In this document: piece by piece, positions 1 through 9,000 of the stretch | Numbering within the stretch: the stretch's first letter is position 1 | Layout of the letters: every line of letters begins with the position of its first letter | From: Rhodobacteraceae bacterium UBA6273 | GTDB lineage: Bacteria; Pseudomonadota; Alphaproteobacteria; Rhodobacterales; Rhodobacteraceae | Length of the DNA: 22,661 nucleotides | Assembly (NCBI GenBank): GCA_002440625.1 | Contig: DJUV01000218.1 | Span: 1 to 22,661 of the forward strand | Reading direction: 5' to 3' | Notes under the pieces: generated by a model | Seen by the model: only the letters and a program-made list of their open reading frames with translations | Databases searched by the model: none | Told to the model about the DNA's origin: nothing | Position numbers and translations under genes: made by a program

Positions 1-222
1 GACCTGCGGCTGAACGAGCCGCGCTATGCCTCGCTTCCCAACATCATGAAGGCGAAGAAGAAGCCGCTGGAGGAAAAGACCGCCGCCGATTACGGCGTCG
101 ATGTCACGCCGCGGCTGACGGTGGTGAAGACGGCCGAGCCCGAGGGCCGCAAGGCCGGGATCAAGGTCGGCTCGGTCGATGAACTGATCGCGAAACTCAA
201 AGACGAAGCGGGGGTAATCTGA
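1..222 (+). CDS. etfB: Electron transfer flavoprotein beta subunit, C-terminal part (5' end outside window)
   Basis: Frame 1 is open from the window edge to a TGA and encodes 73 residues, starting [20 protein letters not shown]. This matches the C-terminal third of EtfB, where the [17 protein letters not shown] segment is characteristic. EtfB pairs with EtfA to form the soluble FAD/AMP-binding heterodimer that carries electrons from acyl-CoA dehydrogenases to ETF:quinone oxidoreductase. Its stop overlaps the etfA start by one base (TGATG), so the two are translationally coupled, as is usual for this pair. The N-terminal part lies upstream of the window; nothing visible suggests damage. Confidence 0.93.
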   Translation, partial: DLRLNEPRYASLPNIMKAKKKPLEEKTAADYGVDVTPRLTVVKTAEPEGRKAGIKVGSVDELIAKLKDEAGVI

Positions 223-1148
223 TGGCTGTTCTTCTGCTGGGAGAAGTGACCGACGGGCATCTTTCGGTCGACGCGACCGCAAAGGCGCTGACGGCGGCGA
301 AGAAGCTCGGGCCGGTGACAGTGCTTTGCGCCGGCGCGCGGGCTACTGACGCGGCCAAGGACGCGGCGAAGCTTGACGGCGTGACCAAGGTGCTTTGCGC
401 CGAGGATGCCTCGCTCGGCCACCGGCTTGCCGAACCGACGGCGGCGCTGATCGCCGGTCTTGCCGGGGGGTACACCCACATCGTCGCCCCGGCGACGACG
501 GATGCCAAGAACGTGCTGCCGCGCGTGGCGGCGCTGCTTGACGTGATGGTGATCTCGGACGTCTCGGGCGTCGTCGATGCCGACACGTTCGAACGCCCGA
601 TCTATGCCGGCAACGCGATCCAGACGGTGAAATCGTCGGACAAGGTGAAGGTCGTCTCGATCCGCACCTCGACTTTCGAGCCTGCGGGTTCGGGCGGTTC
701 TGCGTCTGTCGAAAACGTCGCCGCCGCCGCCAACCCCGGCCTCAGCCAGTGGGTCGAGGACAAGGTCGCGGCCTCGGACCGGCCGGAACTGACCAGCGCC
801 AAGATCGTCGTTTCGGGCGGCCGTGGCGTGGGCAGCGAAGAGAACTTCGCGCTGATCGAGAAGCTCGCCGACAAGCTTGGCGCCGCCGTTGGCGCGTCGC
901 GGGCGGCGGTCGATTCCGGCTATGCGCCGAACGACTGGCAGGTCGGTCAGACCGGCAAGGTCGTGGCGCCGAACCTCTACGTCGCCGTCGGCATCTCGGG
1001 GGCTATCCAGCACCTCGCGGGGATGAAGGACTCGAAGGTCATCGTGGCCATCAACAAGGACGAAGAGGCGCCAATCTTCCAGGTCGCCGACTACGGCCTT
1101 GTCGGCGACCTTTTCGCCGTTGTCCCGGAACTGACCGAGAAGCTGTAA
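222..1148 (+). CDS. etfA: Electron transfer flavoprotein alpha subunit
   Basis: Encodes 308 residues, the normal length for bacterial EtfA. The C-terminal FAD-binding domain shows the family motifs: SGGRGVGS near 198-205, QVGQTGK near 240-246, GISGAIQH near 257-264, NKD near 278-280 and DYGLVGD near 290-296. The N-terminal part (1-185) is the alpha/beta domain that packs against EtfB. The ATG overlaps the etfB stop and a GGGGG stretch about nine bases upstream serves as ribosome site. The protein passes electrons from acyl-CoA dehydrogenases to the membrane quinone pool through ETF-QO. Two hairpins follow the TAA at once, before hbd, which belongs to the same acyl-CoA pathway. Confidence 0.96.
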   Translation: MAVLLLGEVTDGHLSVDATAKALTAAKKLGPVTVLCAGARATDAAKDAAKLDGVTKVLCAEDASLGHRLAEPTAALIAGLAGGYTHIVAPATTDAKNVLPRVAALLDVMVISDVSGVVDADTFERPIYAGNAIQTVKSSDKVKVVSIRTSTFEPAGSGGSASVENVAAAANPGLSQWVEDKVAASDRPELTSAKIVVSGGRGVGSEENFALIEKLADKLGAAVGASRAAVDSGYAPNDWQVGQTGKVVAPNLYVAVGISGAIQHLAGMKDSKVIVAINKDEEAPIFQVADYGLVGDLFAVVPELTEKL

Positions 1149-1154
1149 CGCTAT

Positions 1155-1182
1155 GTAGGATGGGCAATTTTGCCCATCCTAC
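1155..1182. repeat. Perfect 13-bp inverted repeat after etfA (REP-like or terminator hairpin)
   Basis: GTAGGATGGGCAA at 1155-1167 is exactly complementary to TTGCCCATCCTAC at 1170-1182, with only TT between. It starts six bases after the etfA stop. No U-run follows, so it is not a classical intrinsic terminator, although it could stabilise the etfBA 3' end. The GTAG start and strong palindrome recall REP elements, which are often scattered in genomes; copy number cannot be judged from one window. Confidence 0.7.
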
Positions 1183-1184
1183 GC

Positions 1185-1200
1185 CACCCGGCGACGGGTG
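1185..1200 (+). terminator. Second hairpin between etfA and hbd
   Basis: CACCCG (1185-1190) and CGGGTG (1195-1200) form a perfect 6-bp stem closed by a GCGA loop, which fits the stable GNRA tetraloop pattern. It lies two bases after the 13-bp inverted repeat, giving a tandem stem-loop. No T-run follows. Likely role is attenuation or 3'-end protection of the etfBA message; function is inferred. Confidence 0.45.
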
Positions 1201-1274
1201 TGCGGCTGGAATGACCTTGCGCCGCGCCCGCCCCGGTGCCTATGGTTTGCCGCAACGAATATCAGGGGGCATGG

Positions 1275-2150
1275 ATGAGCATCACCACGGTCGGAATCGT
1301 CGGCGCGGGCCAGATGGGCAACGGCATCGCCCATGTCTTTGCCGTCGCCGGATATGACGTCGTGATGAGCGACATCAGCCAGGAAGCGCTCGACAAGGCC
1401 GTGGCGCTGATCGACCGGAACCTCGAACGCCAGGTCAGCCGCGGCAAGATCAGTGCCGAGACGAAGGCTGCCGCGCTTGGCCGCATCCGCACGACGCTGA
1501 GCCTTGTCGATGTGGCACAGACCGACCTCGTGATCGAAGCCGCGACGGAACGCGAGACGGTCAAGCAGGCGATCTTCGAGGATCTGCAGCCGCATCTGAA
1601 GCCGCATACGATCCTGACCTCCAACACCTCCTCGATCTCGATCACCCGGCTGGCGTCCCGCACCGACCGGCCCGAGCGGTTCATGGGCTTCCATTTCATG
1701 AACCCGGTGCCGGTGATGCAGCTTGTGGAACTGATCCGCGGCATCGCCACCGATGAGCCGACCTACAAGGCCCTGCACGAGGTAGTGGAAAAGATCGGCA
1801 AGACCGCTGCCAGCGCAGAGGATTTCCCCGCCTTCATCGTCAACCGCATCCTGATGCCGATGATCAACGAGGCGGTCTATACGCTCTACGAAGGCGTCGG
1901 CAACGTCAGGTCGATCGACCAGTCGCTGAAGCTGGGGGCGAACCACCCGATGGGGCCGCTGGAACTGGCGGATTTCATTGGGCTCGATACCTGCCTTGCG
2001 ATCATGAACGTCCTGCACGAAGGCTTGGGCGATACCAAGTACCGGCCCTGCCCCTTGCTGTCGAAATATGTCGAGGCAGGCTGGCTTGGCCGCAAGACCC
2101 AGCGCGGGTTTTACGACTACCGCGAAGATCCGCCGGTCCCGACGCGCTAA
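1275..2150 (+). CDS. hbd: 3-hydroxybutyryl-CoA dehydrogenase (NAD-dependent, short monofunctional type)
   Basis: Encodes 291 residues if started at [10 protein letters not shown], the usual length for this enzyme. The ATG at 1275 was chosen because GGGGG lies six bases upstream and the Rossmann fold begins at once; an in-frame ATG at 1236 would add 13 unrelated residues. The NAD-binding motif [10 protein letters not shown] is at 10-19, the catalytic His is in GFHFMNP (H140), its Glu partner is E152 and the conserved Asn is N190 in FIVNRIL. The C-terminal 3HCDH domain ends with [14 protein letters not shown]. It interconverts 3-hydroxybutyryl-CoA and acetoacetyl-CoA in the cytoplasm, and sits beside etfBA as is common in Rhodobacteraceae. 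Its stop overlaps the convergent DUF2339 stop by four bases. Confidence 0.95.
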   Translation: MSITTVGIVGAGQMGNGIAHVFAVAGYDVVMSDISQEALDKAVALIDRNLERQVSRGKISAETKAAALGRIRTTLSLVDVAQTDLVIEAATERETVKQAIFEDLQPHLKPHTILTSNTSSISITRLASRTDRPERFMGFHFMNPVPVMQLVELIRGIATDEPTYKALHEVVEKIGKTAASAEDFPAFIVNRILMPMINEAVYTLYEGVGNVRSIDQSLKLGANHPMGPLELADFIGLDTCLAIMNVLHEGLGDTKYRPCPLLSKYVEAGWLGRKTQRGFYDYREDPPVPTR

Positions 2151-4915
2151 CCCTCCGCGCCTTGCCGTCCCGCCGCCCAGCGGTTGAGCCAGGCGAGGCC
2201 GGCGAGCGACAGGCCGAGGGCGAGGAACGAGAACACCCGCGTCAGCCCGGTCAGCCCCGAGGCGTCGATCAGGAAGACCTTGGCGATGGTCAGCGCGATC
2301 ACCGCCATGGCGATCCGGCGGAGCGTGTCGGACCGCCGCGCTATGGCCTGATAGAGCAGCGCCGCGCCGAGCAGCATCAGCGCAACGGTGTAGCTGTAAA
2401 GCTCCGCCTGCGTCACGCCCGGCACCGACAGGTCCGGCCCGCGCCAGAAGCGGCGGATCTCAAGCGCCGCGTAGAAGGCGACAAGTGCCGTCCCCACGCC
2501 GAGGATCGCCAACCGCGCCCAGCGATGCAGGTGGCCAAGGAACCTCAGCGCCACAAGGAGGATGATCCCCGGCAGGGCATAGGCCACGAAGAGCGTGTCG
2601 AGCAGAAGCGGCCCGCGCACCAGATGGGCTTTGCCGCTCCAGCTCGGGCCAAGCGGGTTCGCCAGCGTCAGCGTGGCTGCGGTGCCCGCGGCCCAGATCA
2701 GCCCCGCGACGGCAGCCACGCCAAGCCGCACCCACCTGAGCCAGCCCGGCAGCGTCATCCGGTAAAGCTGCGCCAGCGCCACGATCAGCCAGGGCATGGC
2801 ATTGAGCGCGATCCCCCAATGGGTGGAGAGGCTTTCGCTGCTTGCGTCGAGACCGTCCAGCCAGCGGGTGATGAGGACGTTGGCCAGAAGCGCTGCCGCC
2901 GAAGCGCCGCCGCTTTCAAGGAAGGCGCGGGGTGCGGGGCGCGGCAGGTCGCGGAGAAGCTGGATCGCCGCGAAGGCGGCCAATGCGACGCCGCCATAGG
3001 ACGCATAAACCTCCCAGAGCGCGGCCTCACCGACCGCCCAGCCGAGACCGGGGTCGATCACCAGCCGCCAGCCGAGGAGGAGAACGCCGGCCTGCACGAA
3101 CCAGCCCATCTCCGGCAGGCGGAAGCGGCGGTCGAGCGCGGCTGCGGCAACGAGGAGCGCGGCCAGAGCCACCGTCAATGCGCCCTTGGTCGTCACAAGG
3201 AAGAGCGCCAGCGCGATCAGCGACAGGGCCGAGAGCGTCGCATAGGCGGCGCGGCGCATATCCTCGCCATCGGCACGGGCAAACCTGAGCGCCATCGCCA
3301 CCATCAGCGCGGCCAGCGCGATGATATGGAGCGCCCAGAGATAGGGGCCGAGGACCAGCGCGGGCTGCCAGCAAAGCTCCAGCGCCAGCGCCGTCATCGG
3401 CGCGGCGAGTGCCGCCGCCGCCGCCCAGCCGTACTTCAGAAGCCCGGCGAAGCGCCCGCTCGTCATCGCCGCCGCGAGCGTCATCAGCGTGGCAAGCCCG
3501 AGGATCAGCGCAGCCGTCATCGGAGCCGAGGTCTCGGGCGCGCGGACCGCCAGCGCCGCAGCTTCATAGTCGCCGAAAAGCGGCCCGTAGTTCAGCGCCT
3601 CATCCACCACCTTCAGAACGAAAGCGAGCATTGGCAGCGCGGCGAGGTCGGCCAGCCCGCGTGCTCCGGGCGACCAGATCGCAAGCGCGACGGCCAGCAC
3701 CGCCAGTGACAAGAGAACCAGAACCGACTCCGCCCCGGTTGCCGCCGGCAGGATGAGGAGCATCGCCGAAGTGGCCGCAACCGCACCAACCGCCAGCAGG
3801 ACCGGGAAGGCGGCAAGCTTTGCGTCCTTGTTCCAGAGAAACTCCGACACCATCGGGCCGGCTTGATCGGGGGCAATGCCCCGCGCCGGAACAAGCACCG
3901 CCATCAGCGCCAGCGCCATCAGCGCGAAGGCCGCCCAGCCGGCGCCGCCGGTGCCGACCAGCACCAGCCAGACGCCGCCGAACCCAAGGGCCAGCGCCAG
4001 CACCGACACCCAGGCCCAGCGCCTGAGCGTGTCGACGAAAAGCCCGACCCCGGCGATCAGGACGAAATAGGCATAAAGCCAATAGGGCGCATCGCTTTCC
4101 CCGCCCACGGCGAAGGGCGCTGCGGCGGCGCCGAGCAAGCCGATAGCGGCAAGAAACGGCCCGTAGAGCCAGCCGAGCAGGATGGCGAGGCCTGCGGTCG
4201 CCACCAGCCCGACAAAGGCGGTGCCTGAGCCGATCAGGTCGTAAAGCTGGCGCGCGGCGATGATGCCGCCGAAGACCGAGACGATCCCGGCGCCGGAAAA
4301 GGTCGAAGGCAGGTAGGCGGTCGCATCGCCCTCACGGTCGCCCCAACGGCGGCGGAACCATTCGCCGCCGCCGATGAGGGCAAGGCCGAAAAGGATCGCC
4401 GCCGCGACACGGGCGGCGGGCGGCAGGAGGCCGCGCTCCACCCCGTATTGGACGAAGAAGATCCCGGCGAGCGCCAGCGACAGCGCGGAAATCGCATAGA
4501 CCCAGTTGAGCCGGAGCCAGGCCATGAGCCGGTCGGGGAGCGAGGGGCCGGAGGGCGCCGCCCGTGCCGGGCGCGGCGGCGGCGGGGTGGCGCCAGCGGG
4601 GACCGGGCTACCCCAGGGATCGCGGCGCGGTGGCTCTGCTGGCGGCACAGCGGCGACCGCAGGTATTTCGGGAAGGTCCGGCGCGGCGGGTTCCACCACC
4701 GGCTCCGACAAGACCGTTTCCACTGGGGTGGCGGCGGACTCTGCGACTGCGGAAGGCCTGGGCTGGGCCGGGGTTTCCCGAACCGCCAGTTCCAGCACCT
4801 TCCGTTCCAGATGGGCCACACGCTCCTTCAGCCGCGAGACCGAGACCAAGAGCACGATCACCGCCACCGGTATCGCCAGAACGGCGAGCACCGCCAACAC
4901 AGCAAGCATTTCCAT
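2147..4915 (-). CDS. DUF2339 polytopic membrane protein
   Basis: Encodes 922 residues. Residues 4-24 form an N-terminal membrane segment, followed by a short coiled coil (about 28-45, RLKERVAHLERKVLEL) and a Pro/Ala-rich linker to about 130. The rest is a long run of more than twenty hydrophobic helices. Family features include WLRLNWVYAISALSLALAGI near 134 and TAYLPSTFSGAGIVSVFGG near 200. DUF2339 proteins are large inner-membrane proteins of unknown biochemical function; I assign no activity. The start is uncertain between codons 1 and 3 (both ATG), each preceded by G-rich sequence. It lies 75 bp downstream of ycjF on the same strand, so it may be co-transcribed with ycjXF, but no role follows from that. 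Confidence 0.88.
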   Translation of the reverse strand: MEMLAVLAVLAVLAIPVAVIVLLVSVSRLKERVAHLERKVLELAVRETPAQPRPSAVAESAATPVETVLSEPVVEPAAPDLPEIPAVAAVPPAEPPRRDPWGSPVPAGATPPPPRPARAAPSGPSLPDRLMAWLRLNWVYAISALSLALAGIFFVQYGVERGLLPPAARVAAAILFGLALIGGGEWFRRRWGDREGDATAYLPSTFSGAGIVSVFGGIIAARQLYDLIGSGTAFVGLVATAGLAILLGWLYGPFLAAIGLLGAAAAPFAVGGESDAPYWLYAYFVLIAGVGLFVDTLRRWAWVSVLALALGFGGVWLVLVGTGGAGWAAFALMALALMAVLVPARGIAPDQAGPMVSEFLWNKDAKLAAFPVLLAVGAVAATSAMLLILPAATGAESVLVLLSLAVLAVALAIWSPGARGLADLAALPMLAFVLKVVDEALNYGPLFGDYEAAALAVRAPETSAPMTAALILGLATLMTLAAAMTSGRFAGLLKYGWAAAAALAAPMTALALELCWQPALVLGPYLWALHIIALAALMVAMALRFARADGEDMRRAAYATLSALSLIALALFLVTTKGALTVALAALLVAAAALDRRFRLPEMGWFVQAGVLLLGWRLVIDPGLGWAVGEAALWEVYASYGGVALAAFAAIQLLRDLPRPAPRAFLESGGASAAALLANVLITRWLDGLDASSESLSTHWGIALNAMPWLIVALAQLYRMTLPGWLRWVRLGVAAVAGLIWAAGTAATLTLANPLGPSWSGKAHLVRGPLLLDTLFVAYALPGIILLVALRFLGHLHRWARLAILGVGTALVAFYAALEIRRFWRGPDLSVPGVTQAELYSYTVALMLLGAALLYQAIARRSDTLRRIAMAVIALTIAKVFLIDASGLTGLTRVFSFLALGLSLAGLAWLNRWAAGRQGAEG

Positions 4916-4990
4916 CCCGTCCCTCGGTCCCGCCCCGGCCTATCCTGTCCGGCTGAGCCTATTCATATCAGGCAGATAGCGGGGGGGAAG

Positions 4991-6025
4991 TCAGGAATCG
5001 CTGGCCTCACTCGCGCCCTTCTCGCCGCGCGCGGTGCCGAAAAGACCGGCAAGCGCCCGGCTGACGAGGTTCGTCACCTTCGGTTTCGGCAGGGCGGCGA
5101 AAGGCAAAGGCCGGCAGACTTCGACCGCCGCGACACCGACGCGGGCAGTCAAGGCGCCGTTCACGACGCCCTCGCCGAAGCGGCGCGAGAGCTTCGAGAG
5201 AAGCCCGCCGCCGGCGATGGAATGGATGAGGTCATCGCCCACCGCCACCGCGCCGGTCGCGACAAGATGGGTCAGCACGGTCCTGAGAAGCCGCCAGCTT
5301 CCCAAGGCCCCGGCGCGGCCGCCATAGATCTCCGCGATCCGCCGGATCATCCTGAGGTTCGCCATCAGCGCCGCCGCCACATCGGCGAGCGCCAGGGGAA
5401 CGATCGCCGTCACTGTTGCCACCTGCCGTGCCGCCGCCTCGATCTGAAGCCTTGCCGCGCTGTCGAGGGGGGCCATCAGTTCCGCTTCGGCCAAGGCCAG
5501 CAGCGCGTCGGCGTCGAAGACATCGCCCGCCCGTTCCTTCAGCCTGGCGCGGCCCCATTCGGTATCGGGCCGCCCGGCATAAAGCACCTCGATCTGGCCG
5601 ACGACCTTCCTCGCCGCCTTCAGGTCATGGCTGGCGATGGCCGCAAGGGCGGCCTTGTGGACACCGTCGAGCCGCATCAGCCGGGCATAAGCCGACCATT
5701 CCCGGAGTGCCACCATCAGCGAAGCAAGGACGAATAGCCCGACCAGCACCGCGGCGACCCAGCCGAGAAGTGGATATTCGGCGAAAAGCCGGTCGATGAA
5801 GGCCCAGGCCGCGACACCGAGGATGAAGGTGAAAAGGGCCGAGGCCGACATCCAGAAGAACCGCCCGAGGCGTGACCGCGGCCGTGCCGCCAGAAGCGCC
5901 ACTGCCTGCATCGCCCGGCCTTCGGGCGGAGGGGCCATCACCTCAGGCACCGGCGGCGCGCGGTCGGGGCCATGCGTCGCCGGTGTGTCCAGTTCGATCA
6001 GCACCGGGCCTTTCGGTTTCATCAT
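4991..6025 (-). CDS. ycjF: YcjF-family (TIGR01620) inner-membrane protein
   Basis: Encodes 344 residues, close to the roughly 350 of E. coli YcjF. A Pro-rich cytoplasmic N-terminus (1-50) precedes two membrane helices (about 57-77 and 86-107), then a helical soluble domain; the GLGKWRLLR-like segment around 235 here reads ALGSWRLLRTVLTHLVATGA. The gene starts ten bases after the ycjX stop with GAGGAG as ribosome site, and begins ATGATG, so the start may be either codon. In E. coli ycjX and ycjF belong to the phage-shock regulon; no psp genes are visible here. The biochemical role is unknown, with envelope stress the usual suggestion. Confidence 0.87.
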   Translation of the reverse strand: MMKPKGPVLIELDTPATHGPDRAPPVPEVMAPPPEGRAMQAVALLAARPRSRLGRFFWMSASALFTFILGVAAWAFIDRLFAEYPLLGWVAAVLVGLFVLASLMVALREWSAYARLMRLDGVHKAALAAIASHDLKAARKVVGQIEVLYAGRPDTEWGRARLKERAGDVFDADALLALAEAELMAPLDSAARLQIEAAARQVATVTAIVPLALADVAAALMANLRMIRRIAEIYGGRAGALGSWRLLRTVLTHLVATGAVAVGDDLIHSIAGGGLLSKLSRRFGEGVVNGALTARVGVAAVEVCRPLPFAALPKPKVTNLVSRALAGLFGTARGEKGASEASDS

Positions 6026-6035
6026 GCCCGTCTCC

Positions 6036-7451
6036 TCACAACTTGTCGCCGATCAGGAATTCCGCCGCCCGGTCGAGCCTGATATGCGGCGGCCCTTCGC
6101 CCGGCTTCAGCGCCAGCCGCGCCGGGGCGAAAGCCATGACGCTGTAATCGGCATCGAGCCATTTGACCGCCCCTTCTCGCGCCGGCGACAGGATCGCGGC
6201 GGGGTTTTCCGGCAATTCCCCGGCATACATCGCGGCCTCCTTCCCCGTCGAGAGAAGCCGCCCGCGCACGGCATCAAGAACGCTGCCGCCATGCGTCACC
6301 TGCTCCTCGACCGTCGCCCGGACGCTGGCGATGGACATGGCGGCCGTGTCGGCGCCGGCAAACTCCGCCCGGTCCTTCGCCTCGCGCATCAGCGCCGCCA
6401 TGATCCCCGTGAGGCGCATGTGCTGGCCGTGGTGGAGATGGTCGGCCTTGGTCGCGGCGAAGAGGATGCGCTCCACCCGCTTCCCGCCGAGGAGCGAGGA
6501 CAGCCAGCCGTTCCGCCCCGGCCGGAAGGCCGCGAGGATGCTGGCCATCGCCGCGCGCATATCCTCGACCGCGCGCGGCCCGGAATGGATGGCGCCGAGG
6601 ACGTCGACCAGCACCACCTGACGGTCGATGCGGGCGAAATGGTCGCGGAAGAAAGGTTTCACCACCTTCGCCTTGTAGGCGTCATAGCGCCGCTCCATCT
6701 CGCGCCTCAGCGATCCGCGCGGGGCGGGACCGGCTTCGGGCAGCGGCGCGAAGGTCAGGACCGGCGATCCGGCAAGCTCGCCCGGCAGGAGGAAACGGCC
6801 GGGGGTGCAGTCGGAAAAGCCGGCCTTGCGGGCATTGGTAAGGTAGAGGGTGAAGCTTTCGGCCAGCGCCTTGGCCGTCACCTCATCCAGCGGCTTTGCG
6901 GCATCGGTCGCCGCCGCCAGCGTCAGGAACCCCCGCGCCTCGTTACGGGTCGCGATCCGACCCATGACCTCTTTCGACCAGGCATCATAGCTCTGGTCGA
7001 GGAGCGACAGGTCGAGGAGCCATTCACCGGGGTAGTCGACAATGTCGAGATGCAGGGTGCGGATACCCCTGAGCGCGCCCATGATCCCGCCGTCCTGCAG
7101 CCGGAAAGACAGGCGCAGCTCGCTGACCGCGCGGGTGCTTTCGGGCCAGCGCGGCTCCGGCCCGGTGAGGGCGGCCAGATGCGCCTCGTAATCGAAGCGC
7201 GGCACGGTATCGTCGGGCTGCGGCTGGAGAAAGGCGGAAAGGATGCGCCCCTCGGCAGCGGCGCGCAAGGCAGGCATCCGCGCCCGGTCCATCAGGTTGG
7301 CGACGAGCGAGGTGATGAACACGGTCTTCCCCGCGCGGGAAAGCCCGGTCACGCCGAGCCGGATCACGGGATCGGAAAACGGCTGCGCCAGCCCCTGGCC
7401 GATCCCCCCGATGCCGCGCAGGAGATCGCCTGCTAGATCGCCGATGCTCAA
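6036..7451 (-). CDS. ycjX: YcjX-family P-loop GTPase-like protein (DUF463)
   Basis: Encodes 471 residues, matching E. coli YcjX in length. The Walker A motif GLSRAGKT is at 36-43 and a G3-like DYPGEW at 139-144, as expected for this P-loop family. No membrane segment is evident, so it is likely cytoplasmic or peripheral through its partner YcjF. The start is a TTG: no ATG or GTG occurs in frame between it and an upstream in-frame stop about 28 bases back, and GGCGGGG lies a few bases before it. It heads a minus-strand unit ycjX-ycjF, possibly with the DUF2339 gene, and is divergent from truA. The physiological function is not established. Confidence 0.9.
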   Translation of the reverse strand: MSIGDLAGDLLRGIGGIGQGLAQPFSDPVIRLGVTGLSRAGKTVFITSLVANLMDRARMPALRAAAEGRILSAFLQPQPDDTVPRFDYEAHLAALTGPEPRWPESTRAVSELRLSFRLQDGGIMGALRGIRTLHLDIVDYPGEWLLDLSLLDQSYDAWSKEVMGRIATRNEARGFLTLAAATDAAKPLDEVTAKALAESFTLYLTNARKAGFSDCTPGRFLLPGELAGSPVLTFAPLPEAGPAPRGSLRREMERRYDAYKAKVVKPFFRDHFARIDRQVVLVDVLGAIHSGPRAVEDMRAAMASILAAFRPGRNGWLSSLLGGKRVERILFAATKADHLHHGQHMRLTGIMAALMREAKDRAEFAGADTAAMSIASVRATVEEQVTHGGSVLDAVRGRLLSTGKEAAMYAGELPENPAAILSPAREGAVKWLDADYSVMAFAPARLALKPGEGPPHIRLDRAAEFLIGDKL

Positions 7452-7563
7452 TTCGCCCCGCCTTTTTCCTTTGCCGCTTCAAGATAGGCTGCAAGGGCGC
7501 GGCTGTGTAGGGGCGATTGCCAAGCGGCCAAGCTGCGGCCTTACCCAATTGTCGCCTGTCTTT

Positions 7564-7590
7564 CGACAAAACCGGTTTCCACTTTTGTCG
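7564..7590. promoter_or_regulatory. Inverted repeat upstream of truA
   Basis: CGACAAAA (7564-7571) and TTTTGTCG (7583-7590) are perfect 8-bp arms separated by 11 bases (CCGGTTTCCAC). The element lies 21 bases before the truA ATG, inside the 160-bp divergent region shared with ycjX. It could be an operator or a leader hairpin. No confident -35/-10 pair could be assigned. Confidence 0.4.
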
Positions 7591-7611
7591 GACAGGCTTT
7601 ATTGGAACCCC

Positions 7612-8379
7612 ATGCCGAGATATGCGCTCAGGATCGAATACCACGGCGGCCCCTTCGCGGGGTGGCAGCGCCAGGCCGGCCAGCCCTCGGTGCAGGCGGC
7701 GGTGGAGGCAGCACTTCGCGCCCTCGACCCCGACCAGCCCGGCATCGCGGCGGCGGGGCGGACCGATGCCGGCGTCCATGCCACCGGGCAGGTCGCCCAT
7801 GCGGATCTGTCGCACGACTGGGAGCCGTTCCGTCTCTCCGAGGCGCTCAACTGGCACCTGAAGCCGGCGCCCGTCGCCATTCTTGCCGCGGCGCGTGTGC
7901 CGGAGGACTTCCACGCCCGCTTCTCGGCCACGGAAAGGCGCTATCTCTTCCGCCTGATCGCCCGCCGTGCGCCCCTGACCCATGACAAGGGGCTGGCCTG
8001 GCAGGTCCTGAACCCGCTCGATGCCGGGGCCATGCGCGAAGCCGCCGCCCATCTCATCGGTCGGCATGACTTCACCACCTTCCGCTCGGCGCTTTGCCAG
8101 TCGGCAAGCCCGGTGAAGACGCTGGATGAGATCGCCATCGAAGAACTGGCCCTGCCGCAGGGCACGGAATACCGCTTCCGCCTTCGCGCGCGGAGCTTCC
8201 TGCACAATCAGGTGCGCTCCATCGTCGGCACGCTGGAACGGGTCGGTTCCGGCGCGTGGCAACCTGACCGGGTGAAAGACGCGCTCGAAGCGAAGAACCG
8301 CGCCGCCTGCGGCCCGGTCTCACCGCCGCAGGGGCTGTACCTGACCGGCGTCGGCTATCCCGAAGATCCCTTCGCCTGA
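7612..8379 (+). CDS. truA: tRNA pseudouridine(38-40) synthase TruA
   Basis: Encodes 255 residues, starting [13 protein letters not shown], the standard TruA N-terminus. The catalytic aspartate is D52 in [23 protein letters not shown] at 10-21 and the C-terminal [13 protein letters not shown] segment are also typical. TruA isomerises uridines 38-40 in the anticodon arm of many tRNAs. The frame is open far upstream, but that part overlaps ycjX antisense and has no TruA character; the ATG at 7612 with GGAA upstream fits the family length. It is divergent from ycjX and convergent with the response regulator gene, with a strong hairpin between. Confidence 0.95.
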   Translation: MPRYALRIEYHGGPFAGWQRQAGQPSVQAAVEAALRALDPDQPGIAAAGRTDAGVHATGQVAHADLSHDWEPFRLSEALNWHLKPAPVAILAAARVPEDFHARFSATERRYLFRLIARRAPLTHDKGLAWQVLNPLDAGAMREAAAHLIGRHDFTTFRSALCQSASPVKTLDEIAIEELALPQGTEYRFRLRARSFLHNQVRSIVGTLERVGSGAWQPDRVKDALEAKNRAACGPVSPPQGLYLTGVGYPEDPFA

Positions 8380-8411
8380 GCTTCTTCGTTGTCCAAATAC
8401 CCCGGGTGGGT

Positions 8412-8434
8412 CCGGGAGGGCGGCGCCCTCCCGG
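8412..8434. terminator. Bidirectional GC-rich hairpin between truA and the response regulator gene
   Basis: CCGGGAGGGCG (8412-8422) and CGCCCTCCCGG (8424-8434) are perfectly complementary. The real hairpin must open a few central pairs. It sits between the converging stops of truA and the response regulator gene, so it can serve both strands. Just upstream is AAATACCCCGGG. No U-run is present. Confidence 0.6.
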
Positions 8435-8456
8435 CGACCTCAGGCAGCGCTCGGCC

Positions 8457-8867
8457 TCAGGAAGGAAGCCCGGACGGACCGGAACCGGCATCGAGAAGCC
8501 GGCGCACCTCGTCCCTCAGTTCCTTCAGCTCGAAGGGCTTGGCAATGAAACCGTCCGCCCCAAGCTCAAGCCCCTTGCGGCGCTCCATGGTCGAACCGCG
8601 CGCGGTCATCATCAGGATCTTCACATCCTTCAGTGCCGGGTCCATGCGGACGGTCTGGCAGATCTCATAGCCCGAAACCTCGGGCAGCATGACGTCCAAG
8701 AGCACCAGATCGGGCGCGGTATCGCGGATCTTCGGCAAGGCGTCGGCGCCATTGGCGATGCGCTCGTGGGCATAGCCCTCGCGGGTCAGGACATAGTCGA
8801 GCGCGAGCGCGATGTTGTCCTCGTCCTCGATGATCAGGATACGGTGTCTCAGGGCTGGAACCGTCAT
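8457..8867 (-). CDS. Single-domain response regulator (CheY-like receiver)
   Basis: Encodes 136 residues when started at MTVPALRHRILIIEDEDN. That ATG has GGAGG seven bases upstream; an ATG 21 codons earlier lacks support. The receiver fold is complete: acidic pocket E14/D15, phosphoacceptor D58 in LLDVMLPE, T88 in MMTAR and K110 in AKPF. No output domain follows, only about 15 residues after the last helix, so it must act by protein contact or phosphorelay rather than DNA binding. No histidine kinase is adjacent; the hybrid kinase in this window is about 7.5 kb away. It follows the MFS transporter gene on the same strand with a hairpin between. The pathway is unknown. Confidence 0.9.
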   Translation of the reverse strand: MTVPALRHRILIIEDEDNIALALDYVLTREGYAHERIANGADALPKIRDTAPDLVLLDVMLPEVSGYEICQTVRMDPALKDVKILMMTARGSTMERRKGLELGADGFIAKPFELKELRDEVRRLLDAGSGPSGLPS

Positions 8868-8949
8868 GCAATCCTCCGCATCCGCGGCTGAGGAACCAAA
8901 TTCTTTGGAAAGGATACAGGGGCCTGGCAACTGTCGCCCCCCTCCGTGT

Positions 8950-8976
8950 GGACCCGGCGACAGCGCCGCCGGGTCC
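8950..8976. terminator. 10-bp-stem hairpin downstream of the MFS transporter gene
   Basis: GGACCCGGCG (8950-8959) pairs perfectly with CGCCGGGTCC (8967-8976) around a 7-base loop. It lies 24 bases after the transporter stop on the minus strand and ahead of the response regulator gene. The T-rich tract GTTTTAT lies on the plus-strand side, so on the minus strand an A-tract precedes the stem and no U-run follows it. Termination of the transporter transcript is inferred. Confidence 0.5.
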
Positions 8977-9000
8977 GTTTTATCCCGTGAGTGGGGTCGG

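Noticed and set aside
2162..3709. A 515-codon plus-strand open frame
   Set aside because: It lies antisense to the DUF2339 gene; its Arg/His/Gln-rich product has no domain, and such frames arise from GC-rich codon bias.
7500..7545. Sequence reminiscent of a tRNA D-arm (GATTGCCAAGCGGCCAAG)
   Set aside because: No acceptor stem, anticodon arm or TTC arm could be folded around it.
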